Shown here piece by piece: positions 46,904 through 57,273 of a stretch of DNA of 64,000 nt. Made by a program: the position numbers and the translations under genes. A model generated the notes under the pieces. That model was not told the DNA's origin, searched no databases, and worked only from the letters and a program-made list of their open reading frames with translations. Source of the DNA: Aquamicrobium zhengzhouense (GTDB taxonomy: Bacteria > Pseudomonadota > Alphaproteobacteria > Rhizobiales > Rhizobiaceae); assembly GCF_016124105.1 (NCBI RefSeq), contig NZ_JADGMQ010000006.1, forward strand, positions 124,001 through 188,000. The letters run 5' to 3'. Within the stretch, counting starts at the first letter, position 1. Each line of letters begins with the position of its first letter.

Positions 46904-48313
46904 TCAGTCCAGGCGGTACGGCACAGGCCCACGAAGGTTAGGATCGACGACCAGTCGGCGTTTCAGCGGCGGCACTGCGCGTTGCGGGCAGTTGACGCGC
47001 TCGCAGATGCGGCAGGAGATGCCGATCGGATCGAACGCCGCGCGGTTGTCGATGTCGAGATCATCTGCATAGACGAAGTCCCGCGCATGGGTGACCTCGC
47101 AGCCAACGGCGATCGCATAGCGTCGCTGCGGCGCTCGAAAACCGCCGCCGCCTTTGCTCAATTCAGTGGCAAGACAAAGATAGCGCACGCCGTCAGGTGT
47201 TTCGGCGAGCTGACGGATAATGCGGCCCGGTTGCTCGAAGGCCTGGTGGACGTTCCAGAGCGGACAGGCAGCGCCGAAGCGCGCAAATTGAAGCTTTGCG
47301 GCACTATGGCGCTTGGTGATGTTGCCGGCCCGGTCGATGCGCGCGAAGAAGATCGGAATTCCCTTGCGGCCGGGCCGTTGCAAGGTCGAGAGGCGATGGG
47401 AGATCTGCTCGATGCTGGCGCCGAACCGCATGGCGAGCAATTCCAGATCGTAGCGCAGGTCTTTAGCTGCTCCCATCAGCGCCTCGTAGGGCATCATCAA
47501 TGCACCCGCGAAATAGTTCGCAAGCCCCATTTTGCAGATGTCTCTCGCCTCGGGCGTTCGAAATCCCGCCGTATCGGCAATTGTCTCAATGGTGGGCGCC
47601 AGCTCGATAGCTCCGATCTGAAACGCCGTCTGGAAGCTTCGGGTCGGGACCAGGGAGTAAGGATCGAGATGGAGCAGCTTCCGGTGCGGATCGTAGCGCC
47701 GCAGCGCCTGCTCGTCGGTGCTCGCGCGTGTGGTGCGTATGCCGTGCCGTTTCTCCAGATAGTCAGGCAACGCAACCGAGGGATCGCGCTCGGGTATCCC
47801 GAGTTTGGCGGCCAGATCTTCCGCAGCAACATCCAGTTCGTGAATGTAGTTGTCGACGAAATGGAAAAAGTCGCGCACTTCATCGTATGGGGTCGGTTCA
47901 GCGGCAGCGGACTTTCCCAGCGTGTCATCGACACTGGCAAGCTGTTCCGAATTTCGGCGGTAGGCTTCGTGTGCGGCGATCAGGGCGTGAGCGAAACCTG
48001 GCGCGTTCTGGACGACCAGTTTCAGTTCCTGAAGCGAGGGTCGCATCGTATCAAACAACGGATCGCTGATGGCCTCAGAAACCACGGAAAGCAGCCGCTC
48101 GCTCTCACCGGCGGAAAATTCTGTAATGTCGACGCGGAAATTTTCCGCGAGCGAAAGCAATACCCCCGCAGAAACCGAACGCTGATTGTTTTCGATCTGG
48201 TTGAGATAGCTGGTCGAGATCCCGATACGCTCAGCAAAGCGGGCTTGGGTCAGCCTGTTTGCCTCCCGCAGATCGCGTATTTTTCGTCCGATGAAGAGCT
48301 TGGGTCGTCGCAT
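46904..48313 (-). CDS. ScfR/PccR-type short-chain fatty acyl regulator
   Basis: A 469-residue XRE-family regulator. The HTH covers about residues 8-65 (LREANRLTQARFAERIGIS, then YLNQIENNQRSVS). A central IrrE/ImmA-like DUF2083 region follows, and a C-terminal Cys motif CRICERVNCPQRAVP, which is conserved in this family. ScfR/RamB/PccR proteins control propionyl-CoA carboxylase, methylcitrate or glyoxylate genes and respond to acyl-CoA. It is divergent from pccB across a gap with nested inverted repeats, so pccB control and autoregulation are likely. I use ATG 48313; a TTG at 48319 adds two residues. Confidence 0.92.
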   Translation of the reverse strand: MRRPKLFIGRKIRDLREANRLTQARFAERIGISTSYLNQIENNQRSVSAGVLLSLAENFRVDITEFSAGESERLLSVVSEAISDPLFDTMRPSLQELKLVVQNAPGFAHALIAAHEAYRRNSEQLASVDDTLGKSAAAEPTPYDEVRDFFHFVDNYIHELDVAAEDLAAKLGIPERDPSVALPDYLEKRHGIRTTRASTDEQALRRYDPHRKLLHLDPYSLVPTRSFQTAFQIGAIELAPTIETIADTAGFRTPEARDICKMGLANYFAGALMMPYEALMGAAKDLRYDLELLAMRFGASIEQISHRLSTLQRPGRKGIPIFFARIDRAGNITKRHSAAKLQFARFGAACPLWNVHQAFEQPGRIIRQLAETPDGVRYLCLATELSKGGGGFRAPQRRYAIAVGCEVTHARDFVYADDLDIDNRAAFDPIGISCRICERVNCPQRAVPPLKRRLVVDPNLRGPVPYRLD

Positions 48314-48358
48314 TTGCAAATTCGCATTTTACAATGTTGCGAATTGTACATTATGCAA
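48313..48358. promoter_or_regulatory. Nested inverted repeats, probable ScfR/PccR operator region
   Basis: TTTGCAAA (48313-48320) overlaps the scfR start codon. AATTCGCA (48319-48326) and TGCGAATT (48338-48345) form a perfect inverted repeat with 11 bases between, and TACAAT (48330-48335) pairs with ATTGTA (48343-48348). A further TATGCAA is at 48352-48358. TTTGCAAA/TTGCGAA-type half-sites are what I recall for PccR and ScfR operators. The position between scfR and pccB supports the assignment; binding is inferred. Confidence 0.65.
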
Positions 48359-48487
48359 GTGCGCCCGTTAAGGCTTTTCTCGCGCGTCTCCAAACGTTAA
48401 TCGGGCTAGCCGGCTATTCATCCGATATAGTCGCAGTCGAATTTTCTATCTCGACTTTCCAGATGACCAATGACGAGGCTGCCCGCA

Positions 48488-50020
48488 ATGCGTGAAATAC
48501 TGGGACAACTGGCAGAGCGCCGCGCAAAGGCCTGGGAAGGCGGTGGAGAGAAGCGGATCGCCGCCCAGCATTCAAAGGGCAAGCTGACCGCTCGTGAGCG
48601 CATCGAGGTGCTGCTTGATGACGGTTCATTTGAAGAATTCGACATGTATGTCACGCATCGTGCCGTCGATTTCGGTATGGCCGCGCAGCAATATCCGGGC
48701 GATGGTGTCGTCACCGGCTGGGGCACGATCAACGGGCGCATGGTCTACGTCTTCTCGCAGGACTTCACCGTGCTCGGCGGCTCGCTGTCTGAGACTCACG
48801 CACAAAAGATTTGCAAGATCATGGACATGGCGATGCGCAACGGCGCGCCGGTTATCGGTCTGAACGATTCGGGCGGCGCACGCATTCAGGAGGGTGTCGC
48901 GTCACTGGCTGGCTACGCTGAAGTCTTCCGGCGCAATTCCGAAGCCTCGGGCGTCATTCCGCAGATTTCGGTGATCATGGGCCCCTGCGCCGGCGGTGCG
49001 GTCTATTCGCCGGCGCTGACCGACTTCATCTTCATGGTGCGCGACTCGTCCTACATGTTCGTGACCGGCCCCGACGTCGTGAAGACGGTGACCAACGAAA
49101 TCGTCACCGCTGAAGAGCTCGGCGGCGCACGCACGCATACGCAAAAGTCATCGGTTGCGGACGGCGCATACGACGACGACGTCGAGACGCTGGAGCAGGT
49201 TCGGCGCCTGTTCGACTTCTTGCCACTGTCGAACCGCGAGAAGCCGCCGGTGCGTCCGTTCCATGACGATCCAGCGCGTGTCGACATGAAGCTCGACACG
49301 CTGATCCCGGATTCGGCCAACAAGCCGTACGACATGAAGGAACTGATCCTCGCACTGGCAGACGAGGGCGATTTCTTCGAAATCCAGGAAGCCTATGCGA
49401 AGAACATCATCACCGGCTTCATGCGCATGGAAGGACAGACGGTGGGCGTCGTCGCCAACCAGCCGATGGTTCTGGCGGGCTGCCTCGACATCGACTCGTC
49501 GCGCAAGGCCGCGCGCTTCGTGCGCTTCTGCGACGCGTTCAACATTCCGATCCTGACGCTGGTAGACGTGCCGGGGTTCCTGCCGGGGACCGCGCAGGAA
49601 TATGGCGGCGTCATCAAGCATGGCGCAAAGCTGCTGTTTGCATATTCGCAGGCGACAGTGCCGATGGTGACGCTGATTACCCGCAAGGCCTATGGCGGCG
49701 CCTATGACGTGATGGCTTCGAAGCACATTGGCGCGGACATCAACTACGCCTGGCCGACCGCTGAGATCGCGGTGATGGGTGCCAAGGGCGCGACCGAAAT
49801 TCTCTATCGCTCAGAACTGGGCGATCCGGAGAAGATCGCGGCGCGCACCAAGGAATATGAAGTCAATTTCGCCAACCCGTTCAAGGCGGCAGAGCGCGGC
49901 TTCATCGACGAGGTGATCATGCCGCATTCGTCCCGCCGCCGTATTGCCAGGGCCTTCGCTGCGCTTCGCACGAAGAAGCAGGAGCAGCCCTGGAAGAAGC
50001 ACGATACGATGCCGCTTTAA
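48488..50020 (+). CDS. pccB: Propionyl-CoA carboxylase beta subunit
   Basis: A 510-residue carboxyltransferase. It has [36 protein letters not shown], the oxyanion and CoA-binding region [39 protein letters not shown], and GKPVxV-like [32 protein letters not shown] with [14 protein letters not shown]. The Asp near residue 420-430 expected of propionyl specificity versus methylcrotonyl lies in the region but I did not assign it. I start at ATG 48488; six upstream codons from 48470 lack a ribosome-binding site. It leads the acyl-CoA block and is 174 bases from scfR. Confidence 0.95.
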   Translation: MREILGQLAERRAKAWEGGGEKRIAAQHSKGKLTARERIEVLLDDGSFEEFDMYVTHRAVDFGMAAQQYPGDGVVTGWGTINGRMVYVFSQDFTVLGGSLSETHAQKICKIMDMAMRNGAPVIGLNDSGGARIQEGVASLAGYAEVFRRNSEASGVIPQISVIMGPCAGGAVYSPALTDFIFMVRDSSYMFVTGPDVVKTVTNEIVTAEELGGARTHTQKSSVADGAYDDDVETLEQVRRLFDFLPLSNREKPPVRPFHDDPARVDMKLDTLIPDSANKPYDMKELILALADEGDFFEIQEAYAKNIITGFMRMEGQTVGVVANQPMVLAGCLDIDSSRKAARFVRFCDAFNIPILTLVDVPGFLPGTAQEYGGVIKHGAKLLFAYSQATVPMVTLITRKAYGGAYDVMASKHIGADINYAWPTAEIAVMGAKGATEILYRSELGDPEKIAARTKEYEVNFANPFKAAERGFIDEVIMPHSSRRRIARAFAALRTKKQEQPWKKHDTMPL

Positions 50021-50035
50021 TCGGGAACGCATCGA

Positions 50036-50317
50036 ATGAGAAAGCCCAAGCTAACCCCTGAAGCTGCTCGTGAGGATCATCGCCAGATGCTGATCCAGCT
50101 CGCGTTGAATGCGGCCGGAGGGGCGCTGATCGGCGTGCTGGCGGCGGTTGCGATCATATGGCTCGACATTGCGGGATTAGGCACACGCATCGGACGCGCC
50201 TCGAACCCGATCATCCCGGCGCTTTTGTTGATCATACCGTTCGCCTCGGTTTTCGGGGGTGTCGTGGCCGCCTCGTTCATCATCTCGCTGCCCTACAAGA
50301 AGAAGTTCAGGGATTGA
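50036..50317 (+). CDS. Small membrane protein, 93 aa, between pccB and pccA
   Basis: An uncharacterised 93-residue protein with a basic polar N-terminus (MRKPKLTPEAAREDHRQML) and two membrane helices, IQLALNAAGGALIGVLAAVAI and IIPALLLIIPFASVFGGVVAA, ending with the charged SLPYKKKFRD. It starts 15 bases after the pccB stop. Similar small proteins occur at this place in related genomes as far as I recall. No function is known. An anchor or scaffold for the carboxylase is a speculation from the embedding in the operon. The codon use and GC are like the neighbours. Confidence 0.8.
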   Translation: MRKPKLTPEAAREDHRQMLIQLALNAAGGALIGVLAAVAIIWLDIAGLGTRIGRASNPIIPALLLIIPFASVFGGVVAASFIISLPYKKKFRD

Positions 50318-50446
50318 GCCGGTGAGGAACGACCGCCTGCACGTTCGGAAGAACAGGCGCACGAAATGATGCCGGTATCTGGCCGACAAGACGATGCAAT
50401 GTCCCCAACCAATTCAACATCGGCATGGGCTGAGGAAATTTGACTG

Positions 50447-50824
50447 ATGGCTAAGCTGCCTGAGATGACGAAGCACCGCGGTTTTCCCTCCGGAATGCCG
50501 GGCACCGGTTACCAGTTCACCATCCGCCGTGCGAACCCGAAGGGGGTGACGCCGATCAAGGCGCTGCCGCGCAGGGCACGCAAGGGTTCGCCCGAATACA
50601 TGGTCGACGCCGCGTTCCTGCATGCGCTCTGGCACCACTTTGGTGACGAGCCCTTCGAGCGTGGCAATCTTGATGCTGGCCGGTTGAACTATCTGTTTGG
50701 CCGCGAAGTCGTAGCGGCCGATCCCGATTTTGACCCGACCTCCTATGAAGCCATGCTTCGCATCGACGAAGCCGTTGGCCGCTCGACGATGCCCGAGGCG
50801 TTTGAGGACGTGATGGAGATCTGA
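50447..50824 (+). CDS. Uncharacterised 125-aa protein coupled to pccA
   Basis: A soluble, basic protein ending one base before the pccA ATG. It contains MTKHRGFPSGMPGTGYQFTI, RRANPKGVTPIKALPRRARKG, a helical segment YMVDAAFLHALWHHFGDEPFE, and YLFGREVVAADPDFDPTSYEAML. It has no cysteine, signal peptide or membrane helix. The spacing implies co-transcription and coupling with the biotin-carrying alpha subunit, and orthologues in the same place in other Hyphomicrobiales are my recollection. A role as an assembly factor or small regulator of propionyl-CoA carboxylase is conjecture. Confidence 0.8.
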   Translation: MAKLPEMTKHRGFPSGMPGTGYQFTIRRANPKGVTPIKALPRRARKGSPEYMVDAAFLHALWHHFGDEPFERGNLDAGRLNYLFGREVVAADPDFDPTSYEAMLRIDEAVGRSTMPEAFEDVMEI

Positions 50825-50825
50825 G

Positions 50826-52832
50826 ATGTTCAAGAAAATCCTCATCGCCAATCGCGGCGAAATCGCCTGCCGCGTTATCCGCACCGCCAAGAAGCTCGGC
50901 ATCAAGACGGTGGCCGTCTATTCGGACGCGGACCGAGAAGCGCTGCATGTGAAGCAGGCCGACGAGGCGATCCATATCGGCCCCGCCCCGTCGAACCAGT
51001 CCTACATCGTCATCGACAAGATCATCGACGCGATCCGCCAGTCGGGCGCAGATGCGGTTCATCCGGGCTACGGCTTCCTGTCGGAAAACTCCAAGTTCGC
51101 CGAGGCGCTGGAGAAGGAAGGCGTTGCCTTCATCGGCCCACCGGTCGGCGCGATCGAGGCGATGGGCGACAAGATCACGTCGAAGAAGCTGGCGGCGGAA
51201 GCCGGCGTCTCAACCGTGCCAGGCCATATGGGCCTGATCGAAGATGCGGATGAAGCCGTGCGCATCGCTTCCTCGATCGGCTATCCGGTGATGATCAAGG
51301 CGTCCGCCGGCGGTGGCGGCAAGGGCATGCGCATTGCCTGGAACGACGAGGAAGCCCGCGAAGGGTTCCAGTCGTCGAAGAACGAAGCGAAGTCATCGTT
51401 TGGCGATGACCGCATTTTCATCGAAAAGTTCGTAACCCAGCCGCGCCACATTGAAATTCAGGTGCTGGGCGACAAGCACGGCAATGTGATCTATCTCGGC
51501 GAGCGCGAATGCTCGATCCAGCGCCGCAACCAGAAGGTCGTCGAAGAAGCGCCGTCGCCTTTCCTTGATGAAGCGACCCGCAAGGCGATGGGCGAACAGG
51601 CTGTGGCGCTCGCCAAGGCCGTTGGCTACCACTCGGCTGGTACGGTCGAGTTCATCGTCGATGGCGATCGCAATTTCTACTTCCTCGAGATGAACACGCG
51701 TCTGCAGGTTGAGCATCCGGTGACGGAACTCATTACCGGCATCGACCTCGTTGAAGAGATGATCCGCGTCGCTGCTGGCGAGAAGCTGAAGATTGCCCAA
51801 GACGACGTGAAGCTCGACGGCTGGGCGATCGAAAGCCGACTTTACGCCGAAGATCCGTATCGCAACTTCCTGCCGTCGATTGGCCGCCTGACGCGCTACA
51901 ATCCGCCGGAAGAAGGCTCGCACGACAACGGCACGATCATCCGCAACGACACCGGCGTGTTCGAAGGCGGCGAGATCTCGATGTATTACGATCCGATGAT
52001 CGCCAAGCTCTGCACCTGGGCCCCGACCCGGGACAAGGCGGTCGCGGCGATGTCGCAGGCGCTGGACGATTTCGAGGTCGAAGGCATCGGCCACAATTTG
52101 CCGTTCCTCTCCGCCGTCATGGAGCACCCGCGCTTCCAGGCTGGAACGATCACGACCGCCTTCATTGCAGAAGAGTGGCCGGAGGGTTTTGCGGGCGTCG
52201 AGCCGAATGCGGACCAGGCGAAGGTGCTGGCCGCCGTGGCGGCGCTGATCAACCATCGCCTGCAAAAGCGCGCTGTGCTGATTTCGGGCGTACTCGCCAA
52301 CCACCCGCGCAAGGTCGGCCGCGATTGGTCGGTCAAGCTGAACGGGTCCGGCGATTTCCCGGTCACGGTCAAGGAAGACGGCAGCAAGCTCGTCGTCGGC
52401 TTTGACGATGACACGTCGCTCGCTATCTCTTCCGACTGGCTGCCGGGTCGTAGCCACGCACACTTCAACGTCGGCACCCATCGCGTTGGCGTAAAAGTGC
52501 AGCAGAACGGATCGTCGCTGCGCCTGCGCTGGCAGGGCATTGATGTGAAGGCCTATGTGCGCACGCCGCGCGTCGCTGAACTTGCCTGCCTGATGCCAGA
52601 AAAGCTGCCGCCAGACACGTCGAAGATGCTGCTCTGCCCGATGCCGGGTGTCATCACCTCGGTCGCGGTCAAGGAAGGCGACGAGGTCCAGGAAGGCCAG
52701 GCGCTCGCCACCGTCGAAGCGATGAAGATGGAAAACGTTCTTCGCGCCGAACGCCGCGGCACCGTCAAAAAAGTCGCCGTCGAACCAGGGGCAAGCCTTG
52801 CGGTTGATGAACTCATCATGGAGTTCGAATGA
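50826..52832 (+). CDS. pccA: Propionyl-CoA carboxylase alpha subunit (biotin carboxylase + BCCP)
   Basis: A 668-residue biotin-dependent subunit. The biotin carboxylase domain (residues 1-450) has KILIANRGEIACRVIRTAKK, the ATP-grasp loop KASAGGGGKGMRIAW and MNTRLQVEHPVTEL. A BT domain of variable sequence follows, and the C-terminal BCCP has VEAMKMEN with Lys634 as the biotinylated residue. It carboxylates biotin with bicarbonate, and PccB then transfers the group to propionyl-CoA to give D-methylmalonyl-CoA. The start is one base after the 125-residue ORF. An epimerase gene needed before the mutase is not in this window. Confidence 0.97.
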   Translation: MFKKILIANRGEIACRVIRTAKKLGIKTVAVYSDADREALHVKQADEAIHIGPAPSNQSYIVIDKIIDAIRQSGADAVHPGYGFLSENSKFAEALEKEGVAFIGPPVGAIEAMGDKITSKKLAAEAGVSTVPGHMGLIEDADEAVRIASSIGYPVMIKASAGGGGKGMRIAWNDEEAREGFQSSKNEAKSSFGDDRIFIEKFVTQPRHIEIQVLGDKHGNVIYLGERECSIQRRNQKVVEEAPSPFLDEATRKAMGEQAVALAKAVGYHSAGTVEFIVDGDRNFYFLEMNTRLQVEHPVTELITGIDLVEEMIRVAAGEKLKIAQDDVKLDGWAIESRLYAEDPYRNFLPSIGRLTRYNPPEEGSHDNGTIIRNDTGVFEGGEISMYYDPMIAKLCTWAPTRDKAVAAMSQALDDFEVEGIGHNLPFLSAVMEHPRFQAGTITTAFIAEEWPEGFAGVEPNADQAKVLAAVAALINHRLQKRAVLISGVLANHPRKVGRDWSVKLNGSGDFPVTVKEDGSKLVVGFDDDTSLAISSDWLPGRSHAHFNVGTHRVGVKVQQNGSSLRLRWQGIDVKAYVRTPRVAELACLMPEKLPPDTSKMLLCPMPGVITSVAVKEGDEVQEGQALATVEAMKMENVLRAERRGTVKKVAVEPGASLAVDELIMEFE

Positions 52833-52844
52833 TGCGTGGGGTCA

Positions 52845-52975
52845 CCCCCACCCCTAACCCCTCCCCACAAGGGGGAGGGGAATTTTCTGTGCCGAGCGCC
52901 TGGCGCAAACAGTCCCAGATTTCGCGAGACATCAAGGTTTCCCTCCCCCTTGTGGGGAGGGCTAAGGGGTGGGGG
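52845..52975. repeat. Palindromic intergenic element between pccA and the mutase gene
   Basis: Two 36-base arms (52845-52880 and 52940-52975) are inverted copies with three mismatches. Each arm contains its own hairpin, CCCCTCCCC-ACAA-GGGGGAGGGG. The 59-base core reads, on the minus strand, as the short frame MSREIWDCLRQALG. I recall this type of C/G-block element, with its tell-tale PPPCGEGLGVG-like translation, as a common interspersed repeat in rhizobial genomes. It sits in the 190-base gap inside the operon. Confidence 0.85.
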
Positions 52976-53022
52976 TCTACAGCCGCCCAGCCGTCCAATC
53001 TGTAGGCTCGCAGGAGGTTTTC

Positions 53023-55161
<2,139 letters not shown>

Positions 55162-55162
55162 G

Positions 55163-55182
55163 GCCGCCCGGTTGGGCGGCTT
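55163..55182 (+). terminator. Hairpin after the mutase gene
   Basis: GCCGCCC-GGTT-GGGCGGC, then TT. It is a strong stem two bases after the stop but with almost no U tract, so it may be only partial attenuation. Confidence 0.6.
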
Positions 55183-55317
55183 CATGCCGTGACGTTTGAA
55201 TCTGAAGTGGCACGCTGAAGCGCGTGCAAAGCTGACGCTCGAATAATACCTCCAAGAGTTGCCTTTCGTCTGAACGGCGACAGATTACTCTCGCTACGAA
55301 ACGAGGGAGTGATCGAT

Positions 55318-56391
55318 ATGAGCGCTGATGCGGAAATCCTGTTCGAAAAACGTGGACGGGCGGGGCTGATCACGCTCAATCGGCCCAAGGCGTTGAACGC
55401 GCTCAACGCCAATATGGTCGCGCTGATGCACCCCCGGCTGATTGAATGGGCGAACGATCCAGACGTAGAACTGGTGATCGTACAAGGCGCGGGTGAGAAG
55501 GCGTTTTGTGCCGGAGGCGACATCCGCCAATTGCACGACTGGGGCAGGGCCAACGATCCGGCGATGCGCGCATTTTATCGCGATGAGTACCGCCTCAACG
55601 CTTATATCAAAGCCTATCCGAAGCCCTATGTCGCCCTTCTAGATGGGATCGTGATGGGCGGCGGTGTGGGTCTGTCGGTTCATGGCAGCCACCGGGTTGG
55701 AAGCGAAAAACTCATGTTCGCCATGCCGGAGACTGGCATCGGCTTCTTCCCGGATGTGGGAGCCACCTACTTTCTTCCGCGCATGCCCGGGAAAGTCGGC
55801 ACCTGGCTCGCTCTGACGGCTTCGCGTCTGGGGCAATCCGATGCCTTGTGGTCAGGCTTTGCAACCCACGCCGTTGCGTCGGCAGATATTCCTGCGCTGA
55901 CCGAAGCGCTGTGCGAGGGAGGCGATCCGGATGAAACGATCCGGGCCTTCGTGATGGCGACATCCGAATCCGCAGTCCGGCAGAAGCGTGAGGTCATCGA
56001 TAGGTGCTTTTCCGGCGTGATGGTGGAAGAAATTCTCGAGCGGCTGGATGATGAAGAGGGGGAGTGGGCGCAAAAGCAGGCTGCAACCATCCGCTCCAAG
56101 TCGCCAACCAGCGTGAAGATCGCGTTGCGCCAGATGCAGGAGGGGGCCAAGGTTGATTTCGATGAGTGCATGAAGATCGAGTTCCGCATCGTCTCACGCG
56201 TTGAGAAGGGCGTCGATTTTTACGAGGGCGTGCGCGCAGTCATCATCGACAAGGACCATTCAGCGAAGTGGCAGCCGGCAGAACTGACCGAGATCAGCAA
56301 TGCTGACATCGACGCCTATTTTGCGCCGCTCGATGATGAGCTTGACCTGACCGACCTCGAGCGACCCAAAGAATCCACGCTGGCCGATTGA
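55318..56391 (+). CDS. 3-hydroxyisobutyryl-CoA hydrolase
   Basis: A 357-residue member of the crotonase superfamily, longer than enoyl-CoA hydratases. The oxyanion turn is FCAGGDIRQLHDWG, a second hole residue is in DGIVMGGGVGLSVHGSHR, and the catalytic acid residues are in MPETGIGFFPDVGATYFL (Glu and Asp), the pattern of HIBCH. The extra C-terminal region has KIEFRIVSRVEKGVDFYEGVRAVIID. It hydrolyses 3-hydroxyisobutyryl-CoA in valine breakdown, feeding the propionyl-CoA block upstream. I use ATG 55318, which has GAGGGAG at about nine bases; a GTG at 55309 touches it. Confidence 0.9.
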   Translation: MSADAEILFEKRGRAGLITLNRPKALNALNANMVALMHPRLIEWANDPDVELVIVQGAGEKAFCAGGDIRQLHDWGRANDPAMRAFYRDEYRLNAYIKAYPKPYVALLDGIVMGGGVGLSVHGSHRVGSEKLMFAMPETGIGFFPDVGATYFLPRMPGKVGTWLALTASRLGQSDALWSGFATHAVASADIPALTEALCEGGDPDETIRAFVMATSESAVRQKREVIDRCFSGVMVEEILERLDDEEGEWAQKQAATIRSKSPTSVKIALRQMQEGAKVDFDECMKIEFRIVSRVEKGVDFYEGVRAVIIDKDHSAKWQPAELTEISNADIDAYFAPLDDELDLTDLERPKESTLAD

Positions 56392-56445
56392 CCGACAGAA
56401 GCGTTCGACCTACTCCCGAAGGACGCTTTTATTCGGAGATCTGGA

Positions 56446-57240
56446 ATGGCTTTTGCGCGCGTAAACGGCGTCGTCCTTCATCACGAGGTTCGTGGCAAGG
56501 CGGATGGTCCGACGGTCGTGTTTTCGAACTCGCTCGGCACCGACTTCCGCATCTGGAACGAGGTCAGCGCGGCGCTTGAGCCGACGCACCGCGTCGTTCT
56601 CTACGACAAGCGCGGCCATGGCCTGTCGGAAGCAACGCCCCAGCCGTACCGTATGGACGATCACGTCAACGATCTTGCCGCGCTGCTCGACCATCTGGGC
56701 GTCACCAAGACCGTCGTCGTCGGCTTGTCGGTCGGCGGCCTGATCGCGCAGGGCATTGCGGCTGCTCGCCCCGAACTCGTTGAAGCGCTGATCCTTTGCG
56801 ACACCGCGCACAAGATCGGCACGGCGGATGCGTGGAACACGCGCATCAACGCGGTCAATGCCAATGGCATCGCTTCGATCGGCGACGCGATCATGGAACG
56901 CTGGTTCACCGAGAGCTACCGCTCGCCGCAGAACCCGGATTTTGTCGGCTATACCGCGATGCTCACCCGCACGACCGTTGACGGCTATTCCGGCACCTGC
57001 GCAGCTTTGCGCGATGCAGACCTCACCGCCTCGACCTCGGCACTGAAGCTGCCGGTCCTCTGCGTCGTCGGCGATCAGGACGGCTCGACGCCGCCGGATC
57101 TCGTCCGCTCGACCGCAGACTTGATCGAAGGCGCGCGTTTCGAGATCATCGAAGGCTCGGGCCACATTCCGTGCGTTGAGCAACCAAAACAGACCATCGC
57201 GCTGATCACAGGTTTCCTGAAGGAAATCGGCTGGCAATAA
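56446..57240 (+). CDS. pcaD: 3-oxoadipate enol-lactonase
   Basis: A 264-residue alpha/beta hydrolase. The nucleophile elbow is GLSVGG with Ser95; the acid is in VVGDQDGSTPP and the base His is in EGSGHIPCVEQP. FSNSLGTDFRIWNEV, YDKRGHGLSE and TYSGxC-like YSGTCAALRDADLT are signatures of PcaD, which hydrolyses 3-oxoadipate enol-lactone in the protocatechuate and catechol branches. No other pca genes are in this window, so the assignment is by family motifs and it could act on another lactone or ester. It starts 54 bases after the hydrolase gene and 33 bases precede the fadB-like start. Confidence 0.88.
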   Translation: MAFARVNGVVLHHEVRGKADGPTVVFSNSLGTDFRIWNEVSAALEPTHRVVLYDKRGHGLSEATPQPYRMDDHVNDLAALLDHLGVTKTVVVGLSVGGLIAQGIAAARPELVEALILCDTAHKIGTADAWNTRINAVNANGIASIGDAIMERWFTESYRSPQNPDFVGYTAMLTRTTVDGYSGTCAALRDADLTASTSALKLPVLCVVGDQDGSTPPDLVRSTADLIEGARFEIIEGSGHIPCVEQPKQTIALITGFLKEIGWQ

Positions 57241-57273
57241 GTCGCCGCATTCGCGACTGGGGAGGAGAAGCGA

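Noticed and set aside
46982-48400. 472-codon plus-strand frame opposite scfR
   Set aside because: It mirrors the regulator gene; the minus-strand protein has an HTH and conserved Cys motif.
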